DNA from: CAITSH01 sp945892985
GTDB lineage: Bacteria > Pseudomonadota > Gammaproteobacteria > Burkholderiales > SG8-39
NCBI GenBank assembly: GCA_945892985.1
Contig: CAMDDU010000024.1
Span: 1-61,592, forward strand
Direction: 5' to 3'
DNA: 61,592 nucleotides
Position 1 is the stretch's first letter; every line of letters starts with the position of its first letter. The notes under the pieces are model-generated. The model was not told the DNA's origin. It did no database searches and saw only the letters and a list, made by a program, of their open reading frames with translations. Of the stretch, positions 17,158-26,161 are shown in pieces. The translations under genes and the position numbers were made by a program.

Positions 17158-18354
17158 ATGGGCAATATAGCAGAGCCGCCGCACCGCGCCGGCTGGCCCG
17201 ACTTCGCGCAATTTGGTCCGTATCCTGACGCCGCCACGCTGGGCGCGTCGCTGACCGAGGCGCAGCAGACAACGCGGCAGCTCACCGCGCGTTTTGCCAC
17301 GCAGACGCTGCAAGTGCCGCTGCTGGCCATTGTTAATCCGCCGCTGTGGGAGCTCGGTCACATGGCCTGGTTCGAGGAATTCTGGCTGCATCGTCGCGGC
17401 GATTTTGCCGTGGCTTCCATAATCGAGCACGCCGACCGCTGGTACGACTCTTCGCGCGTCGCGCACGACACGCGCTGGGATCTTGACCTGCCCGACTTTG
17501 CCGCGACGCGCCGCTACGCCCAGGCCGTGCTCGATCGCAGCCTGGCGCTGCTGGCGGAAAAGCCGCTTGAAGATGAAATGGCTTATTTTGCACAGCTCGC
17601 GCTGCTGCACCACGACATGCACAACGAGGCCTTTAGTTATACCTGGCAAACGCTGGGTTTTGCGCCGCCTGCAGCGCAGCTTTTGCCGCGCGCGCTGGCG
17701 CAAGAGGATATCCGCATGGACGCCTGCAGCGCGGCAATCGGTGCGCGCGCCGGCGAGGGCTTTTGCTTTGACAACGAAAAGTGGCGGCACGACGCGGCCC
17801 TTGCTGCCTACGCCATCGCCGCCAGCCCCGTCAGCAACGCCGCTTTTCGCAAGTTTGTTGATACCGGCGGCTACGCCCGCCGCGCGCTGTGGAGCGACGA
17901 GGGCTGGAAAATGCGCGAGCAGCTTGCGCTCGATCATCCGCGTTACTGGAAGCGCGAAAAAGGCGCCTGGCTGGTGCGGCGTTTCGACGCCTGGCTGCCG
18001 CTCGATGGTGATGAGCCGGTCATGCACGTCAGCGCCCACGAGGCCGAGGCGTATTGCCGCTGGGCCGGCCGGCGGCTGCCGCGCGAGGCCGAATGGGAGC
18101 ACGCCGCGCGCAACGCGCCGGGCTTTGATTGGGGGCAGGTGTGGGAGTGGACGGCTGATCGCTTTGCCCCCTATGCGGGGTTTTCCGCCGACCCGTATAA
18201 GGAATACTCGGCGCCGTGGTTTGCCGAAGACCACCGGGTATTGCGCGGCGGCAGTTTTGCCACGGCCGCACGATTGCTGCGCCCGGCCTTTCGTAATTTC
18301 TACAAGCCCGAACGGGCCGACATGTTTTGCGGCTTTCGCACCTGCGCAGCATGA
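17158..18354 (+). CDS. senA: SenA-like selenoneine synthase (EgtB homologue)
   Basis: 398 residues. The N-terminal DinB-like domain holds the iron-binding motif H-x3-H-x-E in LLHHDMHNEAF (about 143-153) and an upstream His in WELGHMAWFEEFW (about 64-76). The C-terminal formylglycine-generating-enzyme-type domain runs from about 215 to the end (MHVSAHEAEAYCRWAG, RVLRGGSFAT, FCGFRTC). EgtB joins a sulfur donor to hercynine; SenA uses a selenosugar instead. The adjacent senB and selD favour SenA over EgtB. No egtD gene for hercynine is in the window. AAGGTGG precedes the ATG. Confidence 0.88.
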   Translation: MGNIAEPPHRAGWPDFAQFGPYPDAATLGASLTEAQQTTRQLTARFATQTLQVPLLAIVNPPLWELGHMAWFEEFWLHRRGDFAVASIIEHADRWYDSSRVAHDTRWDLDLPDFAATRRYAQAVLDRSLALLAEKPLEDEMAYFAQLALLHHDMHNEAFSYTWQTLGFAPPAAQLLPRALAQEDIRMDACSAAIGARAGEGFCFDNEKWRHDAALAAYAIAASPVSNAAFRKFVDTGGYARRALWSDEGWKMREQLALDHPRYWKREKGAWLVRRFDAWLPLDGDEPVMHVSAHEAEAYCRWAGRRLPREAEWEHAARNAPGFDWGQVWEWTADRFAPYAGFSADPYKEYSAPWFAEDHRVLRGGSFATAARLLRPAFRNFYKPERADMFCGFRTCAA

Positions 18355-18374
18355 ATGTCCGGCAGGCCTGGATT

Positions 18375-18460
18375 AAACTCAACACGCAACACGCACTACG
18401 TAAAACTCAAAACGCAGGATTTAAGATCCAAGCCTTAAGATGTGACGGATTAAGGCTGTT
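18375..18460. repeat. Low-complexity imperfect tandem repeats between senA and selD
   Basis: Two runs: AACTCAACACGCAACACGCACTACGTAAAACTC, with ACACGC-type units, then TTAAGATCC/CTTAAGATG/ATTAAGG-type units. They lie directly before the selD ribosome-binding site. The pattern recurs in other gaps of this window. Confidence 0.55.
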
Positions 18461-18477
18461 CCGACGGAGAAAATGCA

Positions 18478-19527
18478 ATGAATGAGATGACCACCCCTTT
18501 TCGCCTTACCTCGCTCGCCCATGGCGGCGGCTGCGGCTGCAAGATCGCACCCGGCGTGCTGACCGAAATCCTCAAGTCCTCGCCGCTGCGCACACTGCCG
18601 CCGGCGCTGCTGGCCGGCAGCGACAACAATGAGGACGCCGCGGTCTACAAGCTCAATGACAGCCAGGCGATTGTCGCCACCACCGATTTTTTCACCCCCA
18701 TCGTCGATGACCCGTTTGAGTTTGGCCGCATCGCCGCCACCAACGCCATCTCCGACGTCTACGCCATGGGCGGGCAGCCCTTGTTTGCGCTGGCCCTGCT
18801 GGGCATGCCGGTCAACGTCATGCCCATGGAGATGATCCAGAAAATCACCTCCGGCGGCGAGTCGGTATGCGCCGAGGCCGGCATCCCTATCGCCGGCGGC
18901 CATTCGATAGACACCGTTGAGCCTATTTACGGCCTGGTGGTGATCGGCCTGGTGCACCCGGACAAGATCAAGCGCAACAGCGGTGCCAGGGCCGGCGACA
19001 GCCTGATCCTTGGCAAGCCGCTGGGCGTGGGCATTCTCAGCGCCGCGCTCAAGCAGGAGAAAATTTCCGCCGAAGGCTATGCGCGCATGATCGAGTACAC
19101 CACCAAGCTCAACCGACCCGGTGTCGAGTTGTCAGGCATGCCCGGTGTGCATGCGCTCACCGACGTCACCGGCTTTGGCCTCGCCGGCCACTTGCTCGAG
19201 ATGTGCCGCGGCGCCAAGCTTGGCGCCCGGATCCGCTGGGACGACCTGCCGGTGATCGCGCAGGCCATCGACTACGTCAAGGCCGGCATTTACACCGGCG
19301 CATCGACGCGCAACTGGGCCGGCTTTGGCGCCGAAGTGCGCCTTGCCGAGGGCATGGCTGAATGGCAAAAGCAGGTGCTTACTGATCCACAGACCAGCGG
19401 CGGGCTGCTCGTAGCCTGCGCGCCTGAGAGTGAAGCCGAAGTGATGGCGCTGTTTGCACGCGGCGGGTTTGCCGATGCGCGCAAGATCGGCAGCTTCGTC
19501 GAGGGTTCCGGGCTGAGCGTCAGCTAG
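18478..19527 (+). CDS. selD: Selenophosphate synthetase SelD (SenC role)
   Basis: 349 residues of the SelD/PurM-like family, which makes selenophosphate from selenide and ATP. The catalytic N-terminus reads HGGGCGCKIAP, with Cys19, Cys21 and Lys22 in place of the Cys17/Cys19/Lys20 group of the E. coli enzyme. It is a Cys, not selenocysteine, form. Downstream motifs include DFFTPIVDDPFEFGRIAA and TDVTGFGLAGHL. GGAGA precedes ATG 18478; ATG 18487 is an alternative. With senA and senB it would complete the selenoneine route. No selA or selB genes are visible here. Confidence 0.95.
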   Translation: MNEMTTPFRLTSLAHGGGCGCKIAPGVLTEILKSSPLRTLPPALLAGSDNNEDAAVYKLNDSQAIVATTDFFTPIVDDPFEFGRIAATNAISDVYAMGGQPLFALALLGMPVNVMPMEMIQKITSGGESVCAEAGIPIAGGHSIDTVEPIYGLVVIGLVHPDKIKRNSGARAGDSLILGKPLGVGILSAALKQEKISAEGYARMIEYTTKLNRPGVELSGMPGVHALTDVTGFGLAGHLLEMCRGAKLGARIRWDDLPVIAQAIDYVKAGIYTGASTRNWAGFGAEVRLAEGMAEWQKQVLTDPQTSGGLLVACAPESEAEVMALFARGGFADARKIGSFVEGSGLSVS

Positions 19528-19548
19528 CAGTCAAAACAATACGGCCGT

Positions 19549-19677
19549 CATTGCGAGCGTAGCGAAGCAATCTCATTCAAGATGCGCTGTCATTGTGAGC
19601 GTAGCGAAGCAATCCCGTCGTATTTGTGATCGAACGCGCATTGCCACGAGATTGCTTCGCTGCGCTCGCAATGACAT
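19549..19677. repeat. Three arms of the CATTGCGAGCGTAGCGAAGCAATC repeat
   Basis: Direct copies lie at about 19549-19573 and 19591-19615, and an inverted copy (GAGATTGCTTCGCTGCGCTCGCAATG) at about 19649-19674. RNA from this gap could fold into a large hairpin. It is the same family as 15287-15379 and separates selD from the next gene. Confidence 0.8.
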
Positions 19678-19698
19678 AAAAAGGATTTTTGGCACGCC

Positions 19699-21786
19699 AT
19701 GTCTGTTCCCGCTTCAGCCGCTTCCGAAAACCGCCTCGCCGGCGAAACCAGTCCCTACCTGCAGCAGCATAAGCACAATCCGGTCGACTGGTTCCCCTGG
19801 GGCGAGGAGGCGCTCGCCCAGGCGCGCGCGCAAAACAAGCCTATTTTGTTGTCCGTCGGCTACTCCGCCTGCCATTGGTGTCACGTGATGGCGCACGAGT
19901 CTTTCGAGGACGCCGGCGTCGCGGCGGTGATGAACCGGCTGTTCATCAATATCAAGGTCGATCGCGAGGAGCGGCCAGACCTTGACCAGATCTACCAGAG
20001 CGCGCACCACCTGCTGACGCAGCAAAACGGCGGCTGGCCGCTCACCATGTTCCTCACGCCAGAGGGCACGCCGTTTTTCGGTGGCACGTATTTTCCGAAA
20101 ACCGCACGCTACAACCGGCCGGGCTTCGCCGACTTGTGCGAGCGCGTGGGGCAGATGTGGCGCGAGCGCCAGGGCGAAATAAAGGCGCAGAACGCCTCGC
20201 TGCTCGAAGCGCTGGCGCGCATGCAACCGGCGCGCGGTGCGCACCATTCCGAGTTCTCAGCCGATAGCGTGGGCGTGCTGGTCGAATCGCTCAAGGCCGC
20301 GTTCGAGCCCGAGTTCGGCGGCTTTGGCGGTGCGCCGAAGTTTCCGCACCCCACCGACATTGCATTGCTGCTGCGCCGTCATGCGCAGAACGGCGACGCT
20401 GAGGCCTTGCACGCCGCGCTGTTCACGCTGCAGAAAATGGCGCTGGGCGGCCTATTCGACCAGCTGGGCGGCGGCTTCGCCCGCTACAGCACCGACGCGC
20501 GATGGGCCATTCCGCATTTTGAAAAAATGCTCTATGACAACGGCCCCTTGCTCGGGCTGTATGCCGACGCCTGGGCGGTGAGCGGCGACCCGCTGTACCG
20601 GCGCGTGGCCGAACAGACGGCCGACTGGGTGATACGCGAAATGCAGGCGCCTGCGGGTGAAAACGGCGGCGGCTATTACTCCGCCTACGACGCCGACTCG
20701 GAGGGCGAAGAGGGCCGCTTCTACGTCTGGAGGCGCGAGGAGGTCGCCGCGCTGCTTGGCGCCGAAGAGTTTGCCGTGCTGGCGCCGCACTACGGCCTTG
20801 ACCGTGGCGCCAACTTCGAGGGCGGACAATGGCATTTTCATGTCGCGCAGCCGCTGCCTGAAATCGCCACCATGCTGGGCAAAAGCGAAACGCAGTGCGC
20901 GCTGCTACTGGCCTCCGGCCGCGAGAAACTGCGCACCGCGCGGGCGCGGCGGGTGTGGCCGGGTCGCGACGACAAGATCCTCGTCAGCTGGAACGCGCTG
21001 ATGATCGCCGGCATGGCGCGCGCCGCGCGCGTGTTCGGTCGCGCCGACTGGCTGGCTTCGGCGCGCCGGGCCTTGTCGTTTATTCGTGCAAGGATGTGGC
21101 GTGACGAGCGCCTGCTCGCCACCTGCAAGGACGGCCGCGCCCATCTCAACGCCTATCTCGATGACTACGCTTTTTTGCTGGCCGCGCTGCTCGATGTGAT
21201 GCAGGCGGAGTTCAGTGCCGATGCGTTCGAGTTCGCTGAAGACCTCGCCGAGGTGCTTCTGGAGCAATTCGAAGACCGCGCCACGGGTGGGTTTTGGTTC
21301 ACCAGCCACGATCACGAAAAACTCATACAGCGCACCAAACCGGGCCACGACAACGCCACGCCCTCGGGCAACGCCGTCGCCGCGCTGGCGCTGCAACGGT
21401 TCGGCCACATGAGCGGCGAGACGCGGTATCTTGACGCGGCCGAACGCACCATCGCCTTGTTTTATCCGGCCATCTGCAAGAACCCCGGCGGCTACGCCAC
21501 GCTGTGCATGGCTCTGGACGAATGCCTGAACCCGCCTGCGGTGTTGTTGCTGCGCGGCGACGAAAAAGAACTGACCCGCTGGAAAGCCGCGCTGGACGGA
21601 CGTTTTCAGCCGACGACCCTGGTGGTCGTGGTGCCGAAAACCGCCGGACGCCTGCCGCCCCTTCTCGACAAGCCGGTGCCCACTACCGGGGTCAGCGCGT
21701 ATTTGTGCCGCGGTGTGAGCTGCCTCGCGCCGGTGAGCGACATGGCGGCGTTGCAGGCTTTGTTGGCGCAGCCCATGGCGGGCTGA
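19699..21786 (+). CDS. YyaL-like protein: thioredoxin-fold plus six-hairpin glycosidase-like domain (DUF255)
   Basis: 695 residues, the usual length of the YyaL/SPATA20 family. The N-terminal thioredoxin-like domain begins NRLAGETSPYLQQHKHNPVDW and contains SACHWCHVM (CxxC-like pair near 55-58). After it come GGWPLTMFLTPEGTPFFGGT and the alpha-helical barrel with WAIPHFEKMLYDN. The biochemical role of the family is not settled. It stands alone, separated from selD by palindromic repeats and from the next gene by a tandem repeat. Confidence 0.9.
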   Translation: MSVPASAASENRLAGETSPYLQQHKHNPVDWFPWGEEALAQARAQNKPILLSVGYSACHWCHVMAHESFEDAGVAAVMNRLFINIKVDREERPDLDQIYQSAHHLLTQQNGGWPLTMFLTPEGTPFFGGTYFPKTARYNRPGFADLCERVGQMWRERQGEIKAQNASLLEALARMQPARGAHHSEFSADSVGVLVESLKAAFEPEFGGFGGAPKFPHPTDIALLLRRHAQNGDAEALHAALFTLQKMALGGLFDQLGGGFARYSTDARWAIPHFEKMLYDNGPLLGLYADAWAVSGDPLYRRVAEQTADWVIREMQAPAGENGGGYYSAYDADSEGEEGRFYVWRREEVAALLGAEEFAVLAPHYGLDRGANFEGGQWHFHVAQPLPEIATMLGKSETQCALLLASGREKLRTARARRVWPGRDDKILVSWNALMIAGMARAARVFGRADWLASARRALSFIRARMWRDERLLATCKDGRAHLNAYLDDYAFLLAALLDVMQAEFSADAFEFAEDLAEVLLEQFEDRATGGFWFTSHDHEKLIQRTKPGHDNATPSGNAVAALALQRFGHMSGETRYLDAAERTIALFYPAICKNPGGYATLCMALDECLNPPAVLLLRGDEKELTRWKAALDGRFQPTTLVVVVPKTAGRLPPLLDKPVPTTGVSAYLCRGVSCLAPVSDMAALQALLAQPMAG

Positions 21787-21805
21787 CTTGCGGCGCGCCT
21801 TGGCG

Positions 21806-21843
21806 CTTAAGGTCTAAGACTTAAGACTTAAGGTTTAAGGCTT
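21806..21843. repeat. Short tandem repeat, CTTAAGGT/CTAAGACT units
   Basis: Four to five imperfect 8-9-nt units of the CTTAAG type fill the gap between the convergent YyaL-like gene and the alpha/beta hydrolase. It belongs to the class of intergenic micro-repeats seen elsewhere in the window. Confidence 0.6.
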
Positions 21844-22771
21844 AGCGGCCATGGTGGATGAAGTCGAGCACCGCGCGACCGAGGCGGTCGTCGGCGGTGT
21901 CCATGCTGGCGATGATGGAGGTGTGGTTGTGGCCCTCCAGCCACAGCGTGCGCGGTGCGCGGTTTTGCGCCTGCGACAAGCGGTGCGCCAGTTCCATGCA
22001 ATGCACGTCGATCAGCGGGTTGTCGAACTCGGCCATCGCGATCATGGTCGGTACGCTATGCGCGTCGATGTGGCTCACCGCCGAGCAGTCGGCCTGGAAG
22101 GCGGCGTCTTCGCCGTAGTAGGCGGCGACTTTGGCGCGGTTGGGATTGTCTGGGCGCATTTCGGCGCGCACGCGTCCGCTGACGACAATGTGGCCGGCTA
22201 TTTGCGGACCGTCAGTGCCGTGCAGGCGCGCGTCATAGGCGTAGGAGCCGGTGTGTGCGGCGCCGGCCGAGTGGCCCATCAGGAAAATGCGCGCCGGGTC
22301 GCCGCCAAAGCGCGCGATGTTGGCGCGCGTCCAGGCCAACGCACCGCCCACGTCCTCGCTCGCCGACGGATATTTAAAATCGGGCGCGAGGCGGTATTCG
22401 ATGTTGACCCCGATCACGCCGCCGCGCGCGAGCCGGCGCAGTACATTGGCGTAGACCTCGGGCGTGCGTTCCTTGTCGCCCTCGATGAAGGCGCCGCCGT
22501 GCGCGAACACCACGACCGGCGCATTCGCCGGCTTATCCTGGGTGTTCTTGGCGGTGTGCACATCGAGCACCTGCCGCGGGTGTGCACCAAAGGCGATGTC
22601 GCGTGTCACGGCAAGGTCCTCGCGCGGTGATTGCGCCAGCACGGCGCTGTAGAGCGCGATGGTTTCGCGCACATGGGCGCTCACGCTGCTGCCCCAGATC
22701 GGGCCGATCTCGGCCATGCGCTTGGTGAGCGCTTCTGGAATTGGCGGTAGTACGGTTGGTGATCTGTTCAT
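21842..22771 (-). CDS. Alpha/beta hydrolase, hormone-sensitive-lipase-like esterase
   Basis: 309 residues. The oxyanion motif is VVFAHGGAFIEGDK (about 88-101), the nucleophile elbow GHSAGA is near 166, the acid is in AEFDNPLID and the His is in EGHNHTS. It resembles esterases and kynurenine-formamidase-like enzymes of the HSL group. It is the last gene of the minus-strand operon Bug receptor - aldehyde dehydrogenase - hydrolase, 18 nt after the dehydrogenase. An ester, amide or formamide bond in a pathway intermediate is the likely target. Confidence 0.9.
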   Translation of the reverse strand: MNRSPTVLPPIPEALTKRMAEIGPIWGSSVSAHVRETIALYSAVLAQSPREDLAVTRDIAFGAHPRQVLDVHTAKNTQDKPANAPVVVFAHGGAFIEGDKERTPEVYANVLRRLARGGVIGVNIEYRLAPDFKYPSASEDVGGALAWTRANIARFGGDPARIFLMGHSAGAAHTGSYAYDARLHGTDGPQIAGHIVVSGRVRAEMRPDNPNRAKVAAYYGEDAAFQADCSAVSHIDAHSVPTMIAMAEFDNPLIDVHCMELAHRLSQAQNRAPRTLWLEGHNHTSIIASMDTADDRLGRAVLDFIHHGR

Positions 22772-22789
22772 GATGGCGGGTCTGGCGCT

Positions 22790-24223
22790 TTAGATATCGA
22801 AACGGATGCCGGTGAAGCGCAGTTGCGACAGCTCCTCGATCGCGTATCGCACGCCCTCGCGGCCGAAGCCCGAGCGTTTGGCGCCGCCAAAAGGATACAT
22901 GTCGAGGCGGAAGCGGCTGGCCTCATTCACCCACAGCGAGCCGACCTCAAACTCGTCGGAAAAACGCATCGCCTCTTTCAGGCTGCGCGTGAACAGCGCA
23001 CCCTGCAGGCCGAAAATGGAATCGTTGGCCATGGCCAGTGCGTCGTCGGCGTCGCGCGCCGACTCGACAGTGACCAGCGGCCCGAAAGCTTCGTCGCGCC
23101 ATACGCTTGAATCGCGCGGCGCACCGGCGATGATGCCCGGGCTGACGATGCAATCCTGACGCAGTGGTTCGAGCGCGATGCGCGCCCCGCGCTTGCGCGC
23201 GTCCTCGACCATCGCCATCACGCGGTCGGCGGCGGCCATCGAGACCATGGGGCCGACGTCGGTTTTTTCATCTTCGGGGTCGCCGACCTTGAGGCCGCGC
23301 GAGGCGGTCACAAACGCCTCAAGAAAGGCCTCGTACACCGGCGCCTCGACGATGATGCGTTGCGCCGAGATGCACTGCTGGCCGCTCGCCTCGAACGCGG
23401 CCGAGGCGATGCGCTTGGCCGCGTCGGCGATGTCGGCGTCGGCGAGCACGATGTTGGCCGCGCTCGAGCCAAGCTCGGCCAGAAATTTTTTCGCACCTGC
23501 GGCGCGGGCCAGGGCATCGCCGGCGGCGGTGCCGCCGGTGAAGGTCACGGCCATGACGCGCTCGTCGGCGGCGAGGGCTGCGGCCGGGGCGCGATCGCCG
23601 GTGAGCACATTGAACAGGCCGTCGGGCAGCCCCGATGCGGTGAATAGCTCGGCCACACGCAGTGCCACACGCGTGCCGGCCGGGTGCGGCTTGACGACAA
23701 TGGCGTTGCCCGCCACCAGTGCCGGTGCGACTTTTTGGATCAGCAGGTTGATCGGCGCGTTGAAGGGGGTGATGCCGGCCACCACGCCATAGGGGTAGCG
23801 GCGGGTGAAGCCCATGCGGCCGGCGCCGGTGGGCGCGGCGTCAACGGGGATGGTCTCGCCGCGCAGGCCGATGGCCTCGGTGGCGGTGGCGCGCAAGAAG
23901 GCCGCCGAGCGGTTGGCCTCGAAGCTTGCCGCGCGGCGGGGTTTGCCGATGTCGCGGATCAGCATGGCGGTGATTTCCGGCGCGGCTTTTTCCACCAGCG
24001 CCGCAGCGGCGTTGAGCCACTGTATGCGCTGCGCCAGGCTGCTCTTGCGATTGGCGATATAGGCGGCGTGGGCGCTTTGCGTAGCGCGCAGCACGCAGGC
24101 CGCATCAGCCTCGGTTAGCTCGGCCGAGGGTGTCAGGTCGACCGGCGAGATCAGTGTCGTGGCCTTGCCGGTGATGGCGACGGTCTTGCCGTCGATGAAG
24201 GGTTCGAGTCTTTGCAGTGTCAT
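22790..24223 (-). CDS. NAD(P)-dependent aldehyde dehydrogenase
   Basis: 477 residues of the ALDH superfamily. It has the NAD-binding segment GITPFNAPINLLIQK (about 150-164), the general base Glu in LAELGSSAANIV and the catalytic Cys in SGQQCISAQR. The C-terminal PFGGAKRSGFGREG is intact. It oxidises an aldehyde to an acid; the closest general resemblance is to glyceraldehyde/lactaldehyde-type ALDHs. It lies 57 nt after a Bug receptor gene, in the operon controlled from the 25410-25438 promoter. Confidence 0.93.
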   Translation of the reverse strand: MTLQRLEPFIDGKTVAITGKATTLISPVDLTPSAELTEADAACVLRATQSAHAAYIANRKSSLAQRIQWLNAAAALVEKAAPEITAMLIRDIGKPRRAASFEANRSAAFLRATATEAIGLRGETIPVDAAPTGAGRMGFTRRYPYGVVAGITPFNAPINLLIQKVAPALVAGNAIVVKPHPAGTRVALRVAELFTASGLPDGLFNVLTGDRAPAAALAADERVMAVTFTGGTAAGDALARAAGAKKFLAELGSSAANIVLADADIADAAKRIASAAFEASGQQCISAQRIIVEAPVYEAFLEAFVTASRGLKVGDPEDEKTDVGPMVSMAAADRVMAMVEDARKRGARIALEPLRQDCIVSPGIIAGAPRDSSVWRDEAFGPLVTVESARDADDALAMANDSIFGLQGALFTRSLKEAMRFSDEFEVGSLWVNEASRFRLDMYPFGGAKRSGFGREGVRYAIEELSQLRFTGIRFDI

Positions 24224-24280
24224 GGGTGTGCGCGCTTGCAGGTTGGCGGAGAGGGGTTGGCGGATTAGGGCAGGCTGAAC

Positions 24281-25276
24281 TCAGAGTTTGGGCAGGTTGG
24301 CGTTGTTGACGACGCGCGTCCATTTGTCGATTTCGCTTTTCATGAACTGGCCGAATTCCTGGGATGAGCCGCCCATGACATCGAAGCCCTGCTTGGTGAG
24401 GGCCTCACGCACGGCCGGCAGCGCCAGCGCTTTTTGCGCCTCGGCGTTAAGTTTGGCGATGATGTCGGCAGGCACGCCGGCGGGGGCGACAAAGCCGAAC
24501 CAGGCGACAACGTCAAATCCGGGCAGGCCGGCCTCGGCCACCGTCGGCACATCGGGCAGCCAGGACAGGCGCTTGGGCGAGGTTACCGCGAGCAGCTTGA
24601 GCTTGCCGCTCTTGGCCAGCGGTACGGCGTTGGGCGCGTTGGGGAACATCATCGTCACTTCATTTTTCATCACCGCCGACACCGCTTCGGGTGAACCCTT
24701 GTATGGAATGTGCGTGGTTTTCACGCCGACCAGCGAATTAAACAGTTCGCCCGCGAGGTGCATCGACGTGCCGGCGCCGGCCGAGGCGAAGTTGATCTGT
24801 CCCGCCGGCTGGCTCTTCAGCCAGGTGATGAGCTCTTTCACCGATACTGCCGGCGTCTCGTTGGAGGCGATCAGCACGTTGGGGCTGGAGGCGAGGGCGA
24901 TGACCGGCGTGAAATCACGCAGCGCGTCGTAGGGCATTTTTGCGTATAGCGCCGGGTTGATGCCGTGCGAGCTGATCGAGGCGAGCATGATGGTGTAGCC
25001 GTCGGCCGGCTGGTGGGCGACATAATCGCCGGCAATGTTGCCGCCCGCGCCCGGCCGGTTTTCAATGACAAAGGCCTGCCCCAGGCTTTTGCTCATTTGT
25101 TCGCTGACGACGCGGGCGAGAATGTCTGAGCTTGAGCCCGGCGACAGCGTGACGACCACGCGCACCGGCTTGGACGGCCAGGCGGGGGCCTGCGCAAACG
25201 CGGGCAGGCCGGCGAGCAGGGCGATCGCGGTCAGCGTGAAGGCGGCGATGCGGGGGAAAAGCGGTTGGCCGATCAT
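24281..25276 (-). CDS. Bug/TctC-family receptor, first gene of the ALDH-esterase operon
   Basis: 331 residues. The signal peptide spans about 1-27 (LLAGLPAFAQA). It has WPSKPVRVVVTLSPGSSSD, where most Bug proteins have PFPPGGxxD, then VIENRPGAGGN, PADGYTIM and THIPYKGSPEAV. ATG 25276 follows CCGGAGAG at about 6 nt; an upstream extension of the frame covers the promoter and operator and is rejected. It probably imports the compound handled by the co-transcribed dehydrogenase and esterase. Confidence 0.92.
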   Translation of the reverse strand: MIGQPLFPRIAAFTLTAIALLAGLPAFAQAPAWPSKPVRVVVTLSPGSSSDILARVVSEQMSKSLGQAFVIENRPGAGGNIAGDYVAHQPADGYTIMLASISSHGINPALYAKMPYDALRDFTPVIALASSPNVLIASNETPAVSVKELITWLKSQPAGQINFASAGAGTSMHLAGELFNSLVGVKTTHIPYKGSPEAVSAVMKNEVTMMFPNAPNAVPLAKSGKLKLLAVTSPKRLSWLPDVPTVAEAGLPGFDVVAWFGFVAPAGVPADIIAKLNAEAQKALALPAVREALTKQGFDVMGGSSQEFGQFMKSEIDKWTRVVNNANLPKL

Positions 25277-25409
25277 GGAACTCTCCGGTGATGGATGGCG
25301 TGGCGGGTGATGGCGGGCAATGTGGCAATGGTAGCAACGGTGTGTGCCTGGCCTGTCGCGAATCCGAACCAGCAGCTTGGGCAAACCGATTCGCGTTTGT
25401 TCGCCGGCG

Positions 25410-25438
25410 ATTTTGACCAGACGGTCAATGCCTGTCAA
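25410..25438 (-). promoter_or_regulatory. Promoter with embedded TetR-type operator (site a)
   Basis: On the minus strand, TTGACA (25438-25433), a 17-nt spacer and CAAAAT (25415-25410) form a sigma-70-like promoter for the Bug operon. The spacer and -10 contain the perfect palindrome TTGACC-AGAC-GGTCAA (25413-25428). A repressor bound there would block RNA polymerase. It is one of four related sites; the tetR gene is 0.7 kb away. Confidence 0.75.
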
Positions 25439-25516
25439 GCGGCGGTGCGCCACCGTGCTCCAAGAGGTGAAACTGCGCCACGGACGTGCGTGCGCCGGCC
25501 CAAGCGCGGCTAAAGT

Positions 25517-25545
25517 TTGACTGAACGGTCAATAAACGGTAAGGT
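25517..25545 (+). promoter_or_regulatory. Promoter overlapping TetR-type operator (site b)
   Basis: The palindrome TTGACT-GAAC-GGTCAA (25517-25532, one mismatch between arms) lies 55 nt before the cupin start. Its left arm TTGACT can serve as a -35 box, with TAAGGT (25540-25545) as -10 after 17 nt. It would control the cupin-tetR pair and so give autoregulation. Confidence 0.7.
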
Positions 25546-25586
25546 TTCCCCACACCATTATTTTTCGCAAGCGCGAGGAGCCACCC

Positions 25587-26141
25587 ATGTCACCAGCCCG
25601 CCATCCCCTTCCCCCCGAACTCGTCGGCGTTCCCGTGGACGAGCTCCTGGAGCGTTTCACCGGCCGTTTCAAGGACAAAAAATCTGACTGGTACGCCTTC
25701 GAGGACGCCAAGCACGAGGGCTTCAAGCGCGCGCAGCACCGCTTTATCGGCGCCGGCGGATCGGGCAAACATAACGACCCGTCGGTGATCCCGGCGCGTG
25801 GCTTCACGCTGTCCATCATGTATGTCGAGCCCGGCCAGGGTAATGCCGCCCATACGCACGAGGTCGAGGAAGTGTTCTTTGTCCTTGACGGCATGCTCAC
25901 CGTGTTTGTCGAGGACGAGCAGGGCAACCGGCGCGAGACGCGCCTGTCCAAATGGGAGTGCGTCGCCTGCCCGCCCGGTGTCATCCACGGCTATGTCAAC
26001 GACAGCCTCGCCCCGGTCTACTTCCAGGTCATGCTCGGACGCGCCAAGCCCGAGACCATGGGTTACGCCGATGCGTCGCTGTACGCCCAGCGCGACGCGC
26101 ATCTTGGCAGCGATGGCGCAGCCCCCAAAAAAGGCGCCTGA
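25587..26141 (+). CDS. Single-domain cupin protein
   Basis: 184 residues with no signal peptide. The cupin metal motifs are GNAAHTHEVEEVFFVLDG (about 86-103; His, His and Glu ligands) and PPGVIHGYVN (about 131-140; the second-motif His). It could be a metal-dependent dioxygenase, isomerase or small-molecule sensor. The length is close to 3-hydroxyanthranilate dioxygenase, but the C-terminal CxxC pairs of bacterial forms of that enzyme are absent. GCGAGGAG precedes the ATG. It is co-transcribed with tetR 20 nt downstream and divergent from the Bug-ALDH operon. Confidence 0.85.
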   Translation: MSPARHPLPPELVGVPVDELLERFTGRFKDKKSDWYAFEDAKHEGFKRAQHRFIGAGGSGKHNDPSVIPARGFTLSIMYVEPGQGNAAHTHEVEEVFFVLDGMLTVFVEDEQGNRRETRLSKWECVACPPGVIHGYVNDSLAPVYFQVMLGRAKPETMGYADASLYAQRDAHLGSDGAAPKKGA

Positions 26142-26161
26142 CAGGGTAAGCTTGCGGGCTT

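Noticed and set aside
17111..17272. N-terminal extension of senB to 17272
   Set aside because: It would overlap senA by more than 100 nt, and the added residues are low-quality Arg/Ser-rich sequence before the conserved VIVTPAPPGSR start.
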